Below, piece by piece: positions 31,979 to 40,832 of a stretch of DNA of 54,543 bases. The notes beneath the pieces were generated by a model, which was not told where the DNA came from, did not search any database, and worked only from the letters and a program-made list of their open reading frames with translations. Positions within the stretch are counted from its first letter, which is position 1; the number at the start of each line of letters is the position of its first letter. A program made the translations under genes and the position numbers. Where the stretch lies: the NCBI GenBank assembly GCA_002440765.1, contig DJVC01000111.1, positions 22,608 through 77,150 of the forward strand, read 5' to 3'. Source of the DNA: a bacterium UBP3_UBA6266 (lineage in GTDB: Bacteria; Auribacterota; UBA6266).

Positions 31979-34803
31979 TTTTCCCCTTTGCTGTCGATTA
32001 ACGGTATCCTGAGCTGTTCGTCATATATATTAACATCATCCATATCCTGAAGTCTTAAAAGCAGTGGCTTCCTGCCAGAAGGCTTTATTTTGTAATTTAA
32101 TATTTCCTCCGAACCCGCCCTGACATTAAGCGTGTTGTTCTTTTCTCCCTCGAGCGCCGCTCCTTCCACAAAAAGATTTATCCTGACTTCCTGGTCCAAA
32201 ACCCCTTTATTGCGGACTCTGGCAACAGCTTCCGTTTCTTTGCCTTCGGTAATTTCCGCGGGCAGTGCAAGTTCAATTTCGATAAATCTGGATATATCAA
32301 TAGCCAGATACTCTTTGTCGCCTGAAACAAGATCTATTTCCTTTTCAAACTTCTTTCCTTCGGCACATACTTTGAAAATATATTTTTTCTGAGGCTGCAA
32401 AATCACCGGACCAAACACGCCGCTCTCATCGGTTTTTAATTCCGTGACTTTTTTTCTGTCACAGTAAACCTGTATTCCGGCTTCCTTTACCGGTTCTTTG
32501 TTATTCAATATTTCGCCGCTTATCTCAGAATCCAGCTCCAGAACAGGCATAAGGGCAAGGCAATAAGAATTGTGAGGAAGCCAGTACTCCCCGCTTGAAG
32601 CCGCTTCCCCCCACCACTCGGGTTGTTTACCTGTTGCGTCCATAATACCGTTAGGTATCCCCCCGGTGATAGGGCCCTTGCCTTTAAACGCGCTCATTAC
32701 GACAGGCTGTTTCCCCCCGACACCGGAAATCTGGCAGATTCCCAGAGGGTTTTGCCCGAAGACCCACTGAAACTGGTCATCCGCAAAGACTTCAAATCTT
32801 ATATCATTCGAATACTGTCCCCACTTCATGGCAATCAAACCGTATCCGAAATGGTCGCAATTAAGGCCGTGCGTCTGAGCAGCGGCTCTTCTCGCCGAAT
32901 CGATATCTCCCGCAAAATAATAAACGTGCCACTTGCCGTCCGATTCCTTTTCAATTCCCATTGCCATCTGCCCGTAAGGGGTTTTTGCGGCCATAGGCAG
33001 CAGATAATTTTCCGTAAACACTTTTGCGGCATAATAAACATCCCACCAAAGCGGATCTCCTATATCAAGATACTTGCATAGTTCAATAAGGGCCATATAA
33101 ATTCCAAGATTATAATTGACCATTTTATATTGAAAATGAAAATCTTTTGTCCTCCTGTCAAAATAGAAGTCGCCGCAGATATTATCCTCCACTTCCACAT
33201 AATTATTGAACTGCAGTTTTAACATTTTTTTCGCGGTATCTTTGATTTTCGCGACATATTTTTCATCGTCAAAATACCTATACATTTCAAGCGAGGCATA
33301 AATATAGCAACCCATATCAAACGATGTCGCAAAACTTTTCTTATTCAGATATTCCCAGTTCCTGACCGCGGTGGCAACAGCTTCATCGGTAAGACCCTTA
33401 TCATATTTTTCCAGCGCCCGGGCGGCATTCAGCAGTGCAATAATATTAAACGCAGTCGCGGCATTGCTTTTGTCATTGTTGCGGTAACGGGGATATTTAT
33501 CCTTCGACAGGTCGACCAGCGGAAGGATCTTGGAACAGTAATCGTCCCAGCTCATATTGTGGGACACTCCGCTCCATGGGACACTGCCGTCTTCACCCGT
33601 GATATCAATACAAAATCTTGTGCCATATTTCAAAGCCCCGATGGAATCGGGGAAATCGCCTTTCTCTATTTTGCTTTCCTGAACAGGACTGTACAACGAA
33701 TAATTCGCCATCCCGTAAACAAGATGAGGATGGGACCACATTCTCTTGCCGATATCATCAAGCGTATCATGGTATCCGCCCTGGACGGGATCCTGAAAAT
33801 GGCATTTCTCACCGCATCTCAAATGTTTAAGGAAATTCCACTGCGTCCACCCGATATTCCTCGCGAACACGTTTTTGCCTATCTCAAAGGGATATGAGTC
33901 GACTTTCACAATTTCTCTGTTATATCTGAAAACAGCGCTTACGGTATAAATGCCCTCTTTCGTAAGGCTTGATATATCCCCTTTATAATAAACTCCTTCC
34001 CAATCATCAAAATCCTGTTTATAGAGATTTTTTGTCAATTCGATTTTGCCTGTCTCTTTGCTGATAACGCTGATTCTTATTTTTCGGGGAAAACTTCCGG
34101 ATTCAACATTTCCCGTTATCCTCATAATGACAGACTTTTTATCTTCGGGATGAAAACCTATCTGGCTTAACTGCAGTTCGGGAGTAAAAAGCTTCTGGTT
34201 GTAATAAAGGTCATCTATTTCAATATAACCTTTATCCCCGTGACCCGTACTCACGGCCAATCCGAGCCTGACTTTGCCTTCCAGTGTCTTATTGCTGCCG
34301 CCCCATCCGTAATGCAGGGAATCATACTCAACCCTTTTTTGAGTCCATTTATCCGGAGAAACATCATTTAAAGGGACTTTTGTAAGGAATGTAGTGTCAT
34401 CTTCGTCAACAAGTTTGAACTCAAGGACGTTTCCGCCGGAGTCCCCTCTCATATAAAAAGTGAAAATTCCACCTTTTTGAGGGATGATTTCAAGGGGAAG
34501 ATATATTTCGCACCATGCGGGAGGATTATTCAAATCGTACTGGATTTTTATGGCATTGCCCGTTCTGCCTTTAACCGAGTCAACGCTGAAACTGACGCCT
34601 TCTTTGCATCCTTTTTTAATCGTTTGCGGTCCGGCATCGAAATCCTGGGCAAGAATATCCTTCTTTTCTCCGGATTTTTTTTCGCGCTCGGAGGACGGTT
34701 CTCTTCCCTCTCTTTTGGAAGCGCCTACTCTTCTTAAAGCGGAAATCGCACAAGTATCAACACATAAAAAAAGAACAAGGAAAACAACCATAATCCTTTT
34801 CAT
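31975..34803 (-). CDS. Secreted GH9-family endoglucanase-like enzyme with N-terminal carbohydrate-binding-like module
   Basis: A 942-residue secreted protein. A signal peptide (KRIMVVFLVLFLCVDTCAISA) is followed by a low-complexity charged linker, a CBM11/CIA30-like sandwich (about 52-205, ending GYIEIDDLYY), a cellulase-type N-terminal Ig domain (about 210-310) and a GH9 (alpha/alpha)6 barrel (about 315-765). The GH9 catalytic Asp pair is retained in GGYHDTLDD (Asp346, Asp349, compare DAGD) and the acid in SGEYWLPHNSY (Glu739, with Asn six residues on, as in NEVAIYWN). WVFGQNPLG is also typical. Two Ig/CARDB-like domains end the protein. ATG 34803 follows GGAGG. Endo-beta-glucan hydrolysis is likely, but the exact substrate is uncertain. 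Confidence 0.8.
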   Translation of the reverse strand: MKRIMVVFLVLFLCVDTCAISALRRVGASKREGREPSSEREKKSGEKKDILAQDFDAGPQTIKKGCKEGVSFSVDSVKGRTGNAIKIQYDLNNPPAWCEIYLPLEIIPQKGGIFTFYMRGDSGGNVLEFKLVDEDDTTFLTKVPLNDVSPDKWTQKRVEYDSLHYGWGGSNKTLEGKVRLGLAVSTGHGDKGYIEIDDLYYNQKLFTPELQLSQIGFHPEDKKSVIMRITGNVESGSFPRKIRISVISKETGKIELTKNLYKQDFDDWEGVYYKGDISSLTKEGIYTVSAVFRYNREIVKVDSYPFEIGKNVFARNIGWTQWNFLKHLRCGEKCHFQDPVQGGYHDTLDDIGKRMWSHPHLVYGMANYSLYSPVQESKIEKGDFPDSIGALKYGTRFCIDITGEDGSVPWSGVSHNMSWDDYCSKILPLVDLSKDKYPRYRNNDKSNAATAFNIIALLNAARALEKYDKGLTDEAVATAVRNWEYLNKKSFATSFDMGCYIYASLEMYRYFDDEKYVAKIKDTAKKMLKLQFNNYVEVEDNICGDFYFDRRTKDFHFQYKMVNYNLGIYMALIELCKYLDIGDPLWWDVYYAAKVFTENYLLPMAAKTPYGQMAMGIEKESDGKWHVYYFAGDIDSARRAAAQTHGLNCDHFGYGLIAMKWGQYSNDIRFEVFADDQFQWVFGQNPLGICQISGVGGKQPVVMSAFKGKGPITGGIPNGIMDATGKQPEWWGEAASSGEYWLPHNSYCLALMPVLELDSEISGEILNNKEPVKEAGIQVYCDRKKVTELKTDESGVFGPVILQPQKKYIFKVCAEGKKFEKEIDLVSGDKEYLAIDISRFIEIELALPAEITEGKETEAVARVRNKGVLDQEVRINLFVEGAALEGEKNNTLNVRAGSEEILNYKIKPSGRKPLLLRLQDMDDVNIYDEQLRIPLIDSKGEK

Positions 34804-34857
34804 TCTCAAACCTCCCATGAAATTCACAAGGTGTTTCCCTGTTCCCCCGTTAAAACA

Positions 34858-34898
34858 GACGTAACTAAAAAAATACCATTCACATCGGGTTACGTCAA
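34858..34898 (-). promoter_or_regulatory. Promoter of the GH9-PilZ operon flanked by an inverted repeat
   Basis: TTGACG (34898-34893), a 17-base spacer and TATTTT (34875-34870) on the minus strand. A perfect 8-bp inverted repeat, GACGTAAC (34858-34865) and GTTACGTC (34889-34896), spans the promoter with 23 bases between, overlapping the -35 box and ending just beyond the -10 box. It differs from the LacI-type operators of the 13-20 kb locus and suggests another regulator. Confidence 0.55.
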
Positions 34899-34921
34899 TA
34901 GAGATTTATACATTTGCGATA

Positions 34922-35470
34922 TCACTTACCAAAGTTTACTTCCCCCCCTTTCACAAAAAGCCCGCTCAGGAGCGAACACCCCTTTGAATCAACATATATT
35001 TCCGCATCCATGTTTTTCCTCTCGCGGGATTTTTCCAGTTCTCTGCCTTCGCCTTCGGGAACAAAATAACTTTCTATGCCGTATTTTATACTCAGACTGC
35101 CGCTGTACCCGAAAACATCGGAAACAACCGCGCCTTTTAAAAACACCTCTTCATGGGAAATTTCAGGCTTGCTTACCGATGCCCTGTCATACTCCCACAT
35201 ATCCCCCCTCTTTTTAAGGACAATATAGATATTTTTTAAGTCATGCGTTTCACGTTCTTTCAAGCCAACATCTTCGCATTTTATGCTTGAGAAGGGATAC
35301 CGCAATATAACATAATCTCCCCTGAAAAGGCTGCGCGGGTCTATAGGCTCAACCCTGACTTTTATCGGAGTGCCATGCTTTTTTATGGAGAGCTTGTTAA
35401 AAACCATTGTATAAACCGAGCCGCACTGGAAAATTATAACTATAACCGTAACAATCCATATCTTTTTCAT
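34922..35470 (-). CDS. GDYXXLXY-domain protein
   Basis: A 182-residue protein with an N-terminal signal/anchor (KKIWIVTVIVIIFQCGSVY) and the defining motif FRGDYVILRYPFS of the GDYXXLXY family, preceded by VRVEPIDPRSL. It directly follows a DUF2157 protein, with a single base between the stop and ATG, a pair that is widely conserved. GGAGG lies upstream of the ATG chosen here; a longer frame starts 45 bases earlier in the DUF2157 gene. The function of the pair is unknown. Confidence 0.88.
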   Translation of the reverse strand: MKKIWIVTVIVIIFQCGSVYTMVFNKLSIKKHGTPIKVRVEPIDPRSLFRGDYVILRYPFSSIKCEDVGLKERETHDLKNIYIVLKKRGDMWEYDRASVSKPEISHEEVFLKGAVVSDVFGYSGSLSIKYGIESYFVPEGEGRELEKSRERKNMDAEIYVDSKGCSLLSGLFVKGGEVNFGK

Positions 35471-35471
35471 T

Positions 35472-37292
35472 TTAAATACCTCCCTTGATGAGAAGCCTCT
35501 CTTTGTTTTTCTCAAGCGCTATACCGGCTATTATGAGGACTAAGCCCACCGAGATAAACATCAGTGACCGCGTCAGAAAATCCCATCCGGAATCAAAATA
35601 TCTCGAGAATATTTCCAAAATAAGAAATGTGAAACCTGTTATTTTTAATCCGATTCTGTCAATCCTGTATCCGGTAATAATAATTCCCGTAGATAATACC
35701 ACGATTATTATATTGGATATACCCGATACATAAATGCTGAAATAGCTTAATTTCGCGGCTAAAGCCATCAACACAGAAAAGACAATCCCTGAAGCAAGGG
35801 TAAGAAACTCAAACAGTCTTGGTTTTTCTTTCTCTGTAAATACCTTTAAAACCATAGCTGAGGAAGCCGCAAACAAAAAGGCCCAAAAGATCCAGAATTC
35901 AAAATTTATCTTCTGGAAATCTCTATACTTATAAACCGGCTCTAAATTAAAAGAAAATATATAGAATATAAACAAGACAATACCAAGCCCCATATACCCG
36001 TAAACATATTCCAGTTGTATTTTTCCCTCTTTAAATACAAACCAGTTGAATGAATACAGTATCACCCCCGCCAAAATTAATAATGAAAATATTCCCGGCG
36101 CCGATTGCCAGCGGATAGAATACAAAAACAGGTAAAAAGGGATATACGCCGAAAGAAGGATAGGAAAAACGGGCTTTTGGGTTTTATCGTAAAGCCCCGT
36201 GGCAAGAACCGCAAGCGGAATTACCGCAATAATTTTGAAATATTTCATCGACGGAAGGAAGAACAGCAGAAGGGCGGAAATTACAGCCAGCGGGATAAAT
36301 ATTTTATCTTTGTTTCTGATTGAATACATTCCGTATAAAACCGCGACGCACACAAGCAATAAAACCATACAGATTAAAGACGGAAGTTTTATGTTGTTTA
36401 AAATATATTTTGCGTCTTCAAAAATCCCCGCATTCGCAAACGCAAACGCGCTTAACAACATAAACACTATTCCGCTCCATCTGTAACAGGGCTCTAAGTA
36501 TTTCACGGTTTCTTTATCCTTGTGCATGTAAGCGCAAAGATAAACTGTCATCCCGAAAAGAAAAGCGGGCATCATCTGAACAATAGACAAATAAGTGTCC
36601 ACCCATATAAATGAATTTGCTATCATCCAATACCATGCAACGCAGAGGCTGATAACCACTCCCGCGCGCGATTTTAACCAGTAACCCAGAGGAAGCATGA
36701 TAAGCAAAAGTGCCGGAATAAACAGGTAGTTTGCGGTTTTATATCCGATGGATTCGCCCAACACCCACATAATCATAAGAGCGCAGGTGAAATAGTAATT
36801 TGTGCGTGACCGGTATAAATAAACGGTCAAAGCAGAGCCCGCAGCGCATAAAAATATACCATTGGGAAACCTGCTTATTATGTTGAATACCTGAGCCACA
36901 AGGTATATATCGGCGCCGAAAATAATATTCCCTAGCAAAGAAAGGCTGACCGCGCTTTTCTCATATTTTTTTCTGTACAGTAAAGCCGCGGCAACATGGC
37001 AGGCAAACACAAGAACCGAGACTGTGCCAATCTTGGAGAAAGGGCCCATATGTTTCCAGTTAAATGAAATAAATAAAATTATTCCCAGGCCTACAAATAT
37101 CGAGCCGAATACAGTCAAAATTTTCACCGGCGCTGAAAGAGACGGCTGGCGTTTTTCCGGAACCTTTTCAAATGTGTATAAATCGGTAATCTTGCCCGCG
37201 ATTTCCGGCGAAATGATGTTCAGTGATTTCCACCACTCAAGATGGCGTTTCAGCCACGTCCACTGGTATAGGTTTACAGGACATTTATTCAT
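35472..37292 (-). CDS. DUF2157 multi-span membrane protein
   Basis: A 606-residue protein. Residues 1-55 form the soluble DUF2157 head (WLKRHLEWWKSLNIISPEIA, then FEKVPEKRQ), followed by about 15-17 membrane spans (first GSIFVGLGIILFISFNW). The length and spacing fit known DUF2157/GDYXXLXY pairs. It overlaps the upstream alpha/beta-hydrolase gene by 8 bases and precedes the GDYXXLXY gene by one base, so three genes are tightly coupled. Role unknown; I see no transporter signature. Confidence 0.82.
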   Translation of the reverse strand: MNKCPVNLYQWTWLKRHLEWWKSLNIISPEIAGKITDLYTFEKVPEKRQPSLSAPVKILTVFGSIFVGLGIILFISFNWKHMGPFSKIGTVSVLVFACHVAAALLYRKKYEKSAVSLSLLGNIIFGADIYLVAQVFNIISRFPNGIFLCAAGSALTVYLYRSRTNYYFTCALMIMWVLGESIGYKTANYLFIPALLLIMLPLGYWLKSRAGVVISLCVAWYWMIANSFIWVDTYLSIVQMMPAFLFGMTVYLCAYMHKDKETVKYLEPCYRWSGIVFMLLSAFAFANAGIFEDAKYILNNIKLPSLICMVLLLVCVAVLYGMYSIRNKDKIFIPLAVISALLLFFLPSMKYFKIIAVIPLAVLATGLYDKTQKPVFPILLSAYIPFYLFLYSIRWQSAPGIFSLLILAGVILYSFNWFVFKEGKIQLEYVYGYMGLGIVLFIFYIFSFNLEPVYKYRDFQKINFEFWIFWAFLFAASSAMVLKVFTEKEKPRLFEFLTLASGIVFSVLMALAAKLSYFSIYVSGISNIIIVVLSTGIIITGYRIDRIGLKITGFTFLILEIFSRYFDSGWDFLTRSLMFISVGLVLIIAGIALEKNKERLLIKGGI

Positions 37293-38064
37293 ACCCTTTT
37301 ACTCCCTTCTTTTCTCCCGCAGGAGAACCTGTTTCTCCAAATGGATTTGCCATGGTTTTAATCCAGTTCTGTATTTTATATATAAATTCATCTTTATTTT
37401 TTTCAAAAATATGCTCGGCGTGTTCCGGTCCGTTAAATTCAAAAAATTCAACATTTGCCGGAGCTTTTTCTTTTATATCCGCAACGTGGCTGTTTCCCAC
37501 AAGCCAGTCATGTGAAGCGTATATAATAAGGACCGGCGCTGAAACCCCTCTGATAACGGCCGTGTTGTCTTTTTTCTTATAAAACAGGTTAAAACCCCTG
37601 ACCTTTTTCCCGGAGCCTATGCTTGTTATTAATGTTCTAAAAGCCTCAAAAGTCCAGAATTTAGGGAATATTTTACGGAAAGAGGAAGGCAGGCTTATAA
37701 GGATCATACCCGCTATATCTTTTCTTCCGGCGGCAGCCTGAAGAGACGCCGACGCGCCCAGTGAAAACCCCATGATAAATATATTCTTATATTTCCGATC
37801 TATAAAATCCAACGCGGCTGTAATATCTGATTTTTCCTTCGAGCTGTATGTAAAAACTCCCGAACTTTTCCCATGCCCTCTTAAATCAATGCTTAAAACA
37901 TCCATAGATGAAGAAAACCGGGAAGCGATTTCAGAAAAGATCGGTGAATCCTTATACTGAAGAAAACCATGACTGATCAGAAGGCAATTGTCATGTCCCT
38001 GTTTATGCCAGTTGGCATATATCTTTTCGGAGTCTTCCGTTTTTAATATTATTTCACTCAACAT
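37285..38064 (-). CDS. Cytoplasmic alpha/beta-hydrolase (serine aminopeptidase/lysophospholipase-like)
   Basis: A 259-residue protein without signal peptide. Motifs are LLISHGFLQYKDS (oxyanion hole), LSIDLRGHGKSSG, nucleophile elbow FIMGFSLGASASL (GxSxG), acid LIIYASHDWLVG and His in FNGPEHAEHIFE. It is coupled to the MarR gene upstream (7-base overlap) and the DUF2157 gene downstream (8-base overlap), so it is under MarR control if the operon assignment is right. The substrate is unknown; candidates include lipid esters or small esters. Confidence 0.8.
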   Translation of the reverse strand: MLSEIILKTEDSEKIYANWHKQGHDNCLLISHGFLQYKDSPIFSEIASRFSSSMDVLSIDLRGHGKSSGVFTYSSKEKSDITAALDFIDRKYKNIFIMGFSLGASASLQAAAGRKDIAGMILISLPSSFRKIFPKFWTFEAFRTLITSIGSGKKVRGFNLFYKKKDNTAVIRGVSAPVLIIYASHDWLVGNSHVADIKEKAPANVEFFEFNGPEHAEHIFEKNKDEFIYKIQNWIKTMANPFGETGSPAGEKKGVKGYE

Positions 38065-38525
38065 TTATCCGGCCTTCTGATTCTTTCCATTGATTTTATT
38101 ATTCTTAAAGATTCTTCTTCTGAAACACCATCCATAATCAAATCTACTTCTTTATCATATGCTGCTTCCACCTTTTCAAGCATTTTCAGGCCTTTAGGAG
38201 TAAGTCTGATAAAATAATGCCTTCTGTCTTTTTTATCTCCCGTCCTTTCTGCCAGACCTGTTTTCTCAAGCCGGTCAATAAGTCCTGTTATATTCGCTCT
38301 GTTAACAAGCAGCCTTTCGGCTATTTCACTCTGGGTCAGGCATACAGAACCGCCGTATTTCAACACCATCAGCAAATTAAACTGGCTCATCGTCACTTTG
38401 TATTTTAAAAAAAATCTGTCTCCCCTTTTCGAAAGAAAAGCGCCTGTTCTTAATATATTCAACAGCGCCTCATGTTTTCTGCTTTGAAAAGGATGTGGAA
38501 GCTTTAACTCACGCTGCAGGCTCAT
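38058..38525 (-). CDS. MarR-family transcriptional regulator
   Basis: A 155-residue winged-helix regulator. The helix-turn-helix and wing are seen in CLTQSEIAERLLVNRANITG, LIDRLEKTGLAER and KKDRRHYFIRLTPKG. The N-terminal helices (EALLNILRTGAFLSKRGDRF) form the dimer interface. It probably represses the transcript that starts upstream of the 54-residue membrane protein, where a long AT-rich inverted repeat lies. The operon continues to hydrolase, DUF2157 and GDYXXLXY. No ligand can be predicted. Confidence 0.9.
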   Translation of the reverse strand: MSLQRELKLPHPFQSRKHEALLNILRTGAFLSKRGDRFFLKYKVTMSQFNLLMVLKYGGSVCLTQSEIAERLLVNRANITGLIDRLEKTGLAERTGDKKDRRHYFIRLTPKGLKMLEKVEAAYDKEVDLIMDGVSEEESLRIIKSMERIRRPDKC

Positions 38526-38539
38526 GCCAACCTCCTATT

Positions 38540-38704
38540 TTATTGCTGCTTTCCCTCTGTCGTAACTGAAATCACAGCCGCCTCAATCTTTTTCACTTTC
38601 TGATGTATCAAAATAACCAGAACAAGTGTGGCTATGGGAACAGCCCACCCTATCAATGAAAAAAGCAGCATTGAAATAATCCCCCCGATTTCCATATATT
38701 CCAT
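38540..38704 (-). CDS. Small single-span membrane protein
   Basis: A 54-residue protein with one membrane span (ISMLLFSLIGWAVPIATLVL) and a short charged tail (IHQKVKKIEAAVISVTTEGK). ATG 38704 has GAGGGAG upstream; the frame extends to 38767 but that part is AT-rich promoter. It is the first gene after the MarR-type operator, 14 bases before marR, and may be part of the response circuit. Confidence 0.6.
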   Translation of the reverse strand: MEYMEIGGIISMLLFSLIGWAVPIATLVLVILIHQKVKKIEAAVISVTTEGKQQ

Positions 38705-38725
38705 AAAAACTCCCTCTTTTTTTAT

Positions 38726-38756
38726 TGTTAATATATTAATAATATATATATTAACA
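38726..38756. promoter_or_regulatory. AT-rich inverted repeat, probable MarR operator
   Basis: TGTTAATATAT (38726-38736) and ATATATTAACA (38746-38756) are perfect 11-bp inverted repeats 9 bases apart, with an inner 12-bp palindrome TTAATATATTAA at 38728-38739. It lies about 22 bases upstream of the first gene of the MarR operon, as expected for autoregulation. Confidence 0.6.
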
Positions 38757-38794
38757 TTTATCCGCATTTTGTCAAGGGGCCATTCAGAGAGATT

Positions 38795-40009
38795 TTATTT
38801 ATTCAGGATCTTTGCTATTTTATGAATATGCAATCTGCCTATTTCAGGAAGTTTTCCCGCCAGAGGTTTAACATAATCTATAAACTCTTCAGTGATATTA
38901 TTCTCTTCTTTGCTTATATATTTTGCATCCAGGGACTTAGTTTTTTTTGCGACATTTTTAAGGTCTGTCCTGTCAAATTCAGCCTTGTAACTTTTTCCGC
39001 CTGTGCGCCTGATTATCACGCTGCCGTCGATATTAGCGCCCACCGCAAGCTGTACAGCCTTTTCCCCCACAACCCTGGCTTCTTCCGCGTCAACTTCGGA
39101 AACCACCCCGGGGAAACAACGCTGCAGGTACCCGAATGTATCCGCGCGTACCCTTTTCACCTTGAGCTTTGATTTGATTTCAGCGGCGAGGTAGTCGCCC
39201 AGAGCGCCGCTTCCGCTCAACTGCACATTCCCGTGAGAATCTTTCTCTCCGGTAGTAAATATGGGGTTGCCGTCCTTATCATGAACACCTTCGGAAACAC
39301 AGATAACGGCTCTTCCGTATTTCTGATAAACTTTATCGACATCATCAACGAATTTATCCATTTTAAAAACTGCTTCCGGAACATATATGAGGTGCGGGCC
39401 GTCATCTTCATATCTCTTTGCAAGAATAGCGGCCGCGGTCAAAAAACCGGCGTGTCTTCCCATTACAACATTGATCTTTATTCCCGGCAGTGATCTGTTG
39501 TCAAGGTTGTCACCCATAACCGCGCATGCAACAAATTTTGCGGCGCTCCCGAAACCGGGGCAATGGTCTGTGACCAGCAAATCATTATCTATTGTCTTGG
39601 GTATATGGAAAACCCTCAGCTCATAATCCCTCTGTCTTGCGACATTGTTAACAATGTCAGCCGTTTCCGCCGTATCATTGCCTCCTATGTAGAAAAAGTA
39701 TCTGACATTGTGCGCCTTAAATATTTCAAACATCCTGACGCAGTCTTCCTCTTTGGGTTTCATCCTGACGGAACCGAGGCCTGAGGAAGGCGTATTGGCC
39801 ACAATCTCAAGGTTCTTTATGTCCTCTTTTGTAAGGTCGGTAAAATCTTCCCCTAGAATACCTTTGACACCGTGCAGGGCTCCGTAGACCTTATTCATTT
39901 GCGGGTATTTAGAACATTCTCTGACAACACCTATCAGGCTCTGATTTATGACGCAAGTAGGGCCTCCCGATTGCCCGACAACAACATTTCCCGTTAATTT
40001 ATCTCCCAT
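38795..40009 (-). CDS. pfp: Pyrophosphate-dependent 6-phosphofructokinase
   Basis: A 404-residue enzyme phosphorylating fructose 6-phosphate with pyrophosphate. The phospho-donor site reads FYIGGNDTA and HIPKTIDNDL; the Asp in GGND and the Lys in PKTIDND are the residues that distinguish PPi-PFK from ATP-PFK (GGDGS/PGTIDND). VVMGRHAGFLTAAA and RADTFGYLQRCFPG bind the substrate. Using pyrophosphate saves ATP and makes the step reversible, common in anaerobes. GGAGG precedes the ATG. The promoter at 40045-40072 is divergent to the AsmA-like gene. Confidence 0.92.
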   Translation of the reverse strand: MGDKLTGNVVVGQSGGPTCVINQSLIGVVRECSKYPQMNKVYGALHGVKGILGEDFTDLTKEDIKNLEIVANTPSSGLGSVRMKPKEEDCVRMFEIFKAHNVRYFFYIGGNDTAETADIVNNVARQRDYELRVFHIPKTIDNDLLVTDHCPGFGSAAKFVACAVMGDNLDNRSLPGIKINVVMGRHAGFLTAAAILAKRYEDDGPHLIYVPEAVFKMDKFVDDVDKVYQKYGRAVICVSEGVHDKDGNPIFTTGEKDSHGNVQLSGSGALGDYLAAEIKSKLKVKRVRADTFGYLQRCFPGVVSEVDAEEARVVGEKAVQLAVGANIDGSVIIRRTGGKSYKAEFDRTDLKNVAKKTKSLDAKYISKEENNITEEFIDYVKPLAGKLPEIGRLHIHKIAKILNK

Positions 40010-40044
40010 AAAAATCCTCCGTGCGGTATTTTGAATTTTCGGTA

Positions 40045-40072
40045 ATTATACCAAAGATGTCATCCATGACAA
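40045..40072 (-). promoter_or_regulatory. Promoter of pfp
   Basis: TTGTCA (40072-40067), a 16-base spacer and a perfect TATAAT (40050-40045), about 36 bases upstream of the start. Confidence 0.6.
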
Positions 40073-40130
40073 GATTAAAAATAAATATCAAATATTGACA
40101 TCAAATAAAAGGTATAAGAAAATATTTTAA

Positions 40131-40832
40131 ATGAAAAAGAAAAGGAAATTCAGATTCATAATATCCGTTCTGCTTTTGGTATGCGCTTTTACGTTCGGTA
40201 AAGATCTTATAATCAAAGAATCCGCGGAAATGATTTTCGAAGCGAAGTCCGGATTAAAGCTGAATATAGAATCGCTGAACCTAAACCTGTTTAAACCATG
40301 TCTTACCGTACACAATGCAAGTATCTTTAACCCAAAAGGTTTTTCCCGAAACCCTATGATTGAAATCAAAACAATAAAAGCAAACTACATATGGAAGGAC
40401 CTTTTCCGGAATACATTGCGCATCACAGAACTTTTTCTGGATATAAAATCGTTAAATGTCGAGCAGCGGACCAACGGCCGGATCAATCTACTTGCTTTAA
40501 AAAATACGAGGAGTGAAGAAAAAAAAGGCGAAAATGCGGAAACAGGAGAAAAAACACAGGAAAAATCCTTTAATGTGTTTATCGATGAACTGATATTATC
40601 ATTCGAGCGCGCAACCTATTCAGGGCCTTATCTGCTCGGGAATAAACTGGAAATAAAAATATTTATTCAGAACAAACATATCAGCAATATCAATTCTTTC
40701 GACCAGTTGCTGGATATAATAACCGACTCTTCGGGAATATCGCAAATCGAAGATATCTTTTCCGATAAACCCGGATCGCTCAAGAACAGTATCGAAAACA
40801 CAATAGAAAGCATCAAAAAATATTTCAAGTAA
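40131..40832 (+). CDS. AsmA-like envelope protein
   Basis: A 233-residue protein with an N-terminal membrane anchor (FRFIISVLLLVCAFTFG). The next 80 residues follow the AsmA/TamB N-terminal pattern: EAKSGLKLNIESLNLNLFKP, LTVHNASIFNPKGFSRNPM, IEIKTIKANYIWKDLFRN, and RITELFLDIKSLNVEQ. A charged linker follows (EKKGENAETGEKTQEK) and a second beta-rich portion (FNVFIDELILSFERATY). AsmA-like proteins take part in envelope lipid transport, and this is a short member. It converges with the glycosyltransferase gene (8-base overlap). No clear ribosome-binding site. Confidence 0.6.
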   Translation: MKKKRKFRFIISVLLLVCAFTFGKDLIIKESAEMIFEAKSGLKLNIESLNLNLFKPCLTVHNASIFNPKGFSRNPMIEIKTIKANYIWKDLFRNTLRITELFLDIKSLNVEQRTNGRINLLALKNTRSEEKKGENAETGEKTQEKSFNVFIDELILSFERATYSGPYLLGNKLEIKIFIQNKHISNINSFDQLLDIITDSSGISQIEDIFSDKPGSLKNSIENTIESIKKYFK

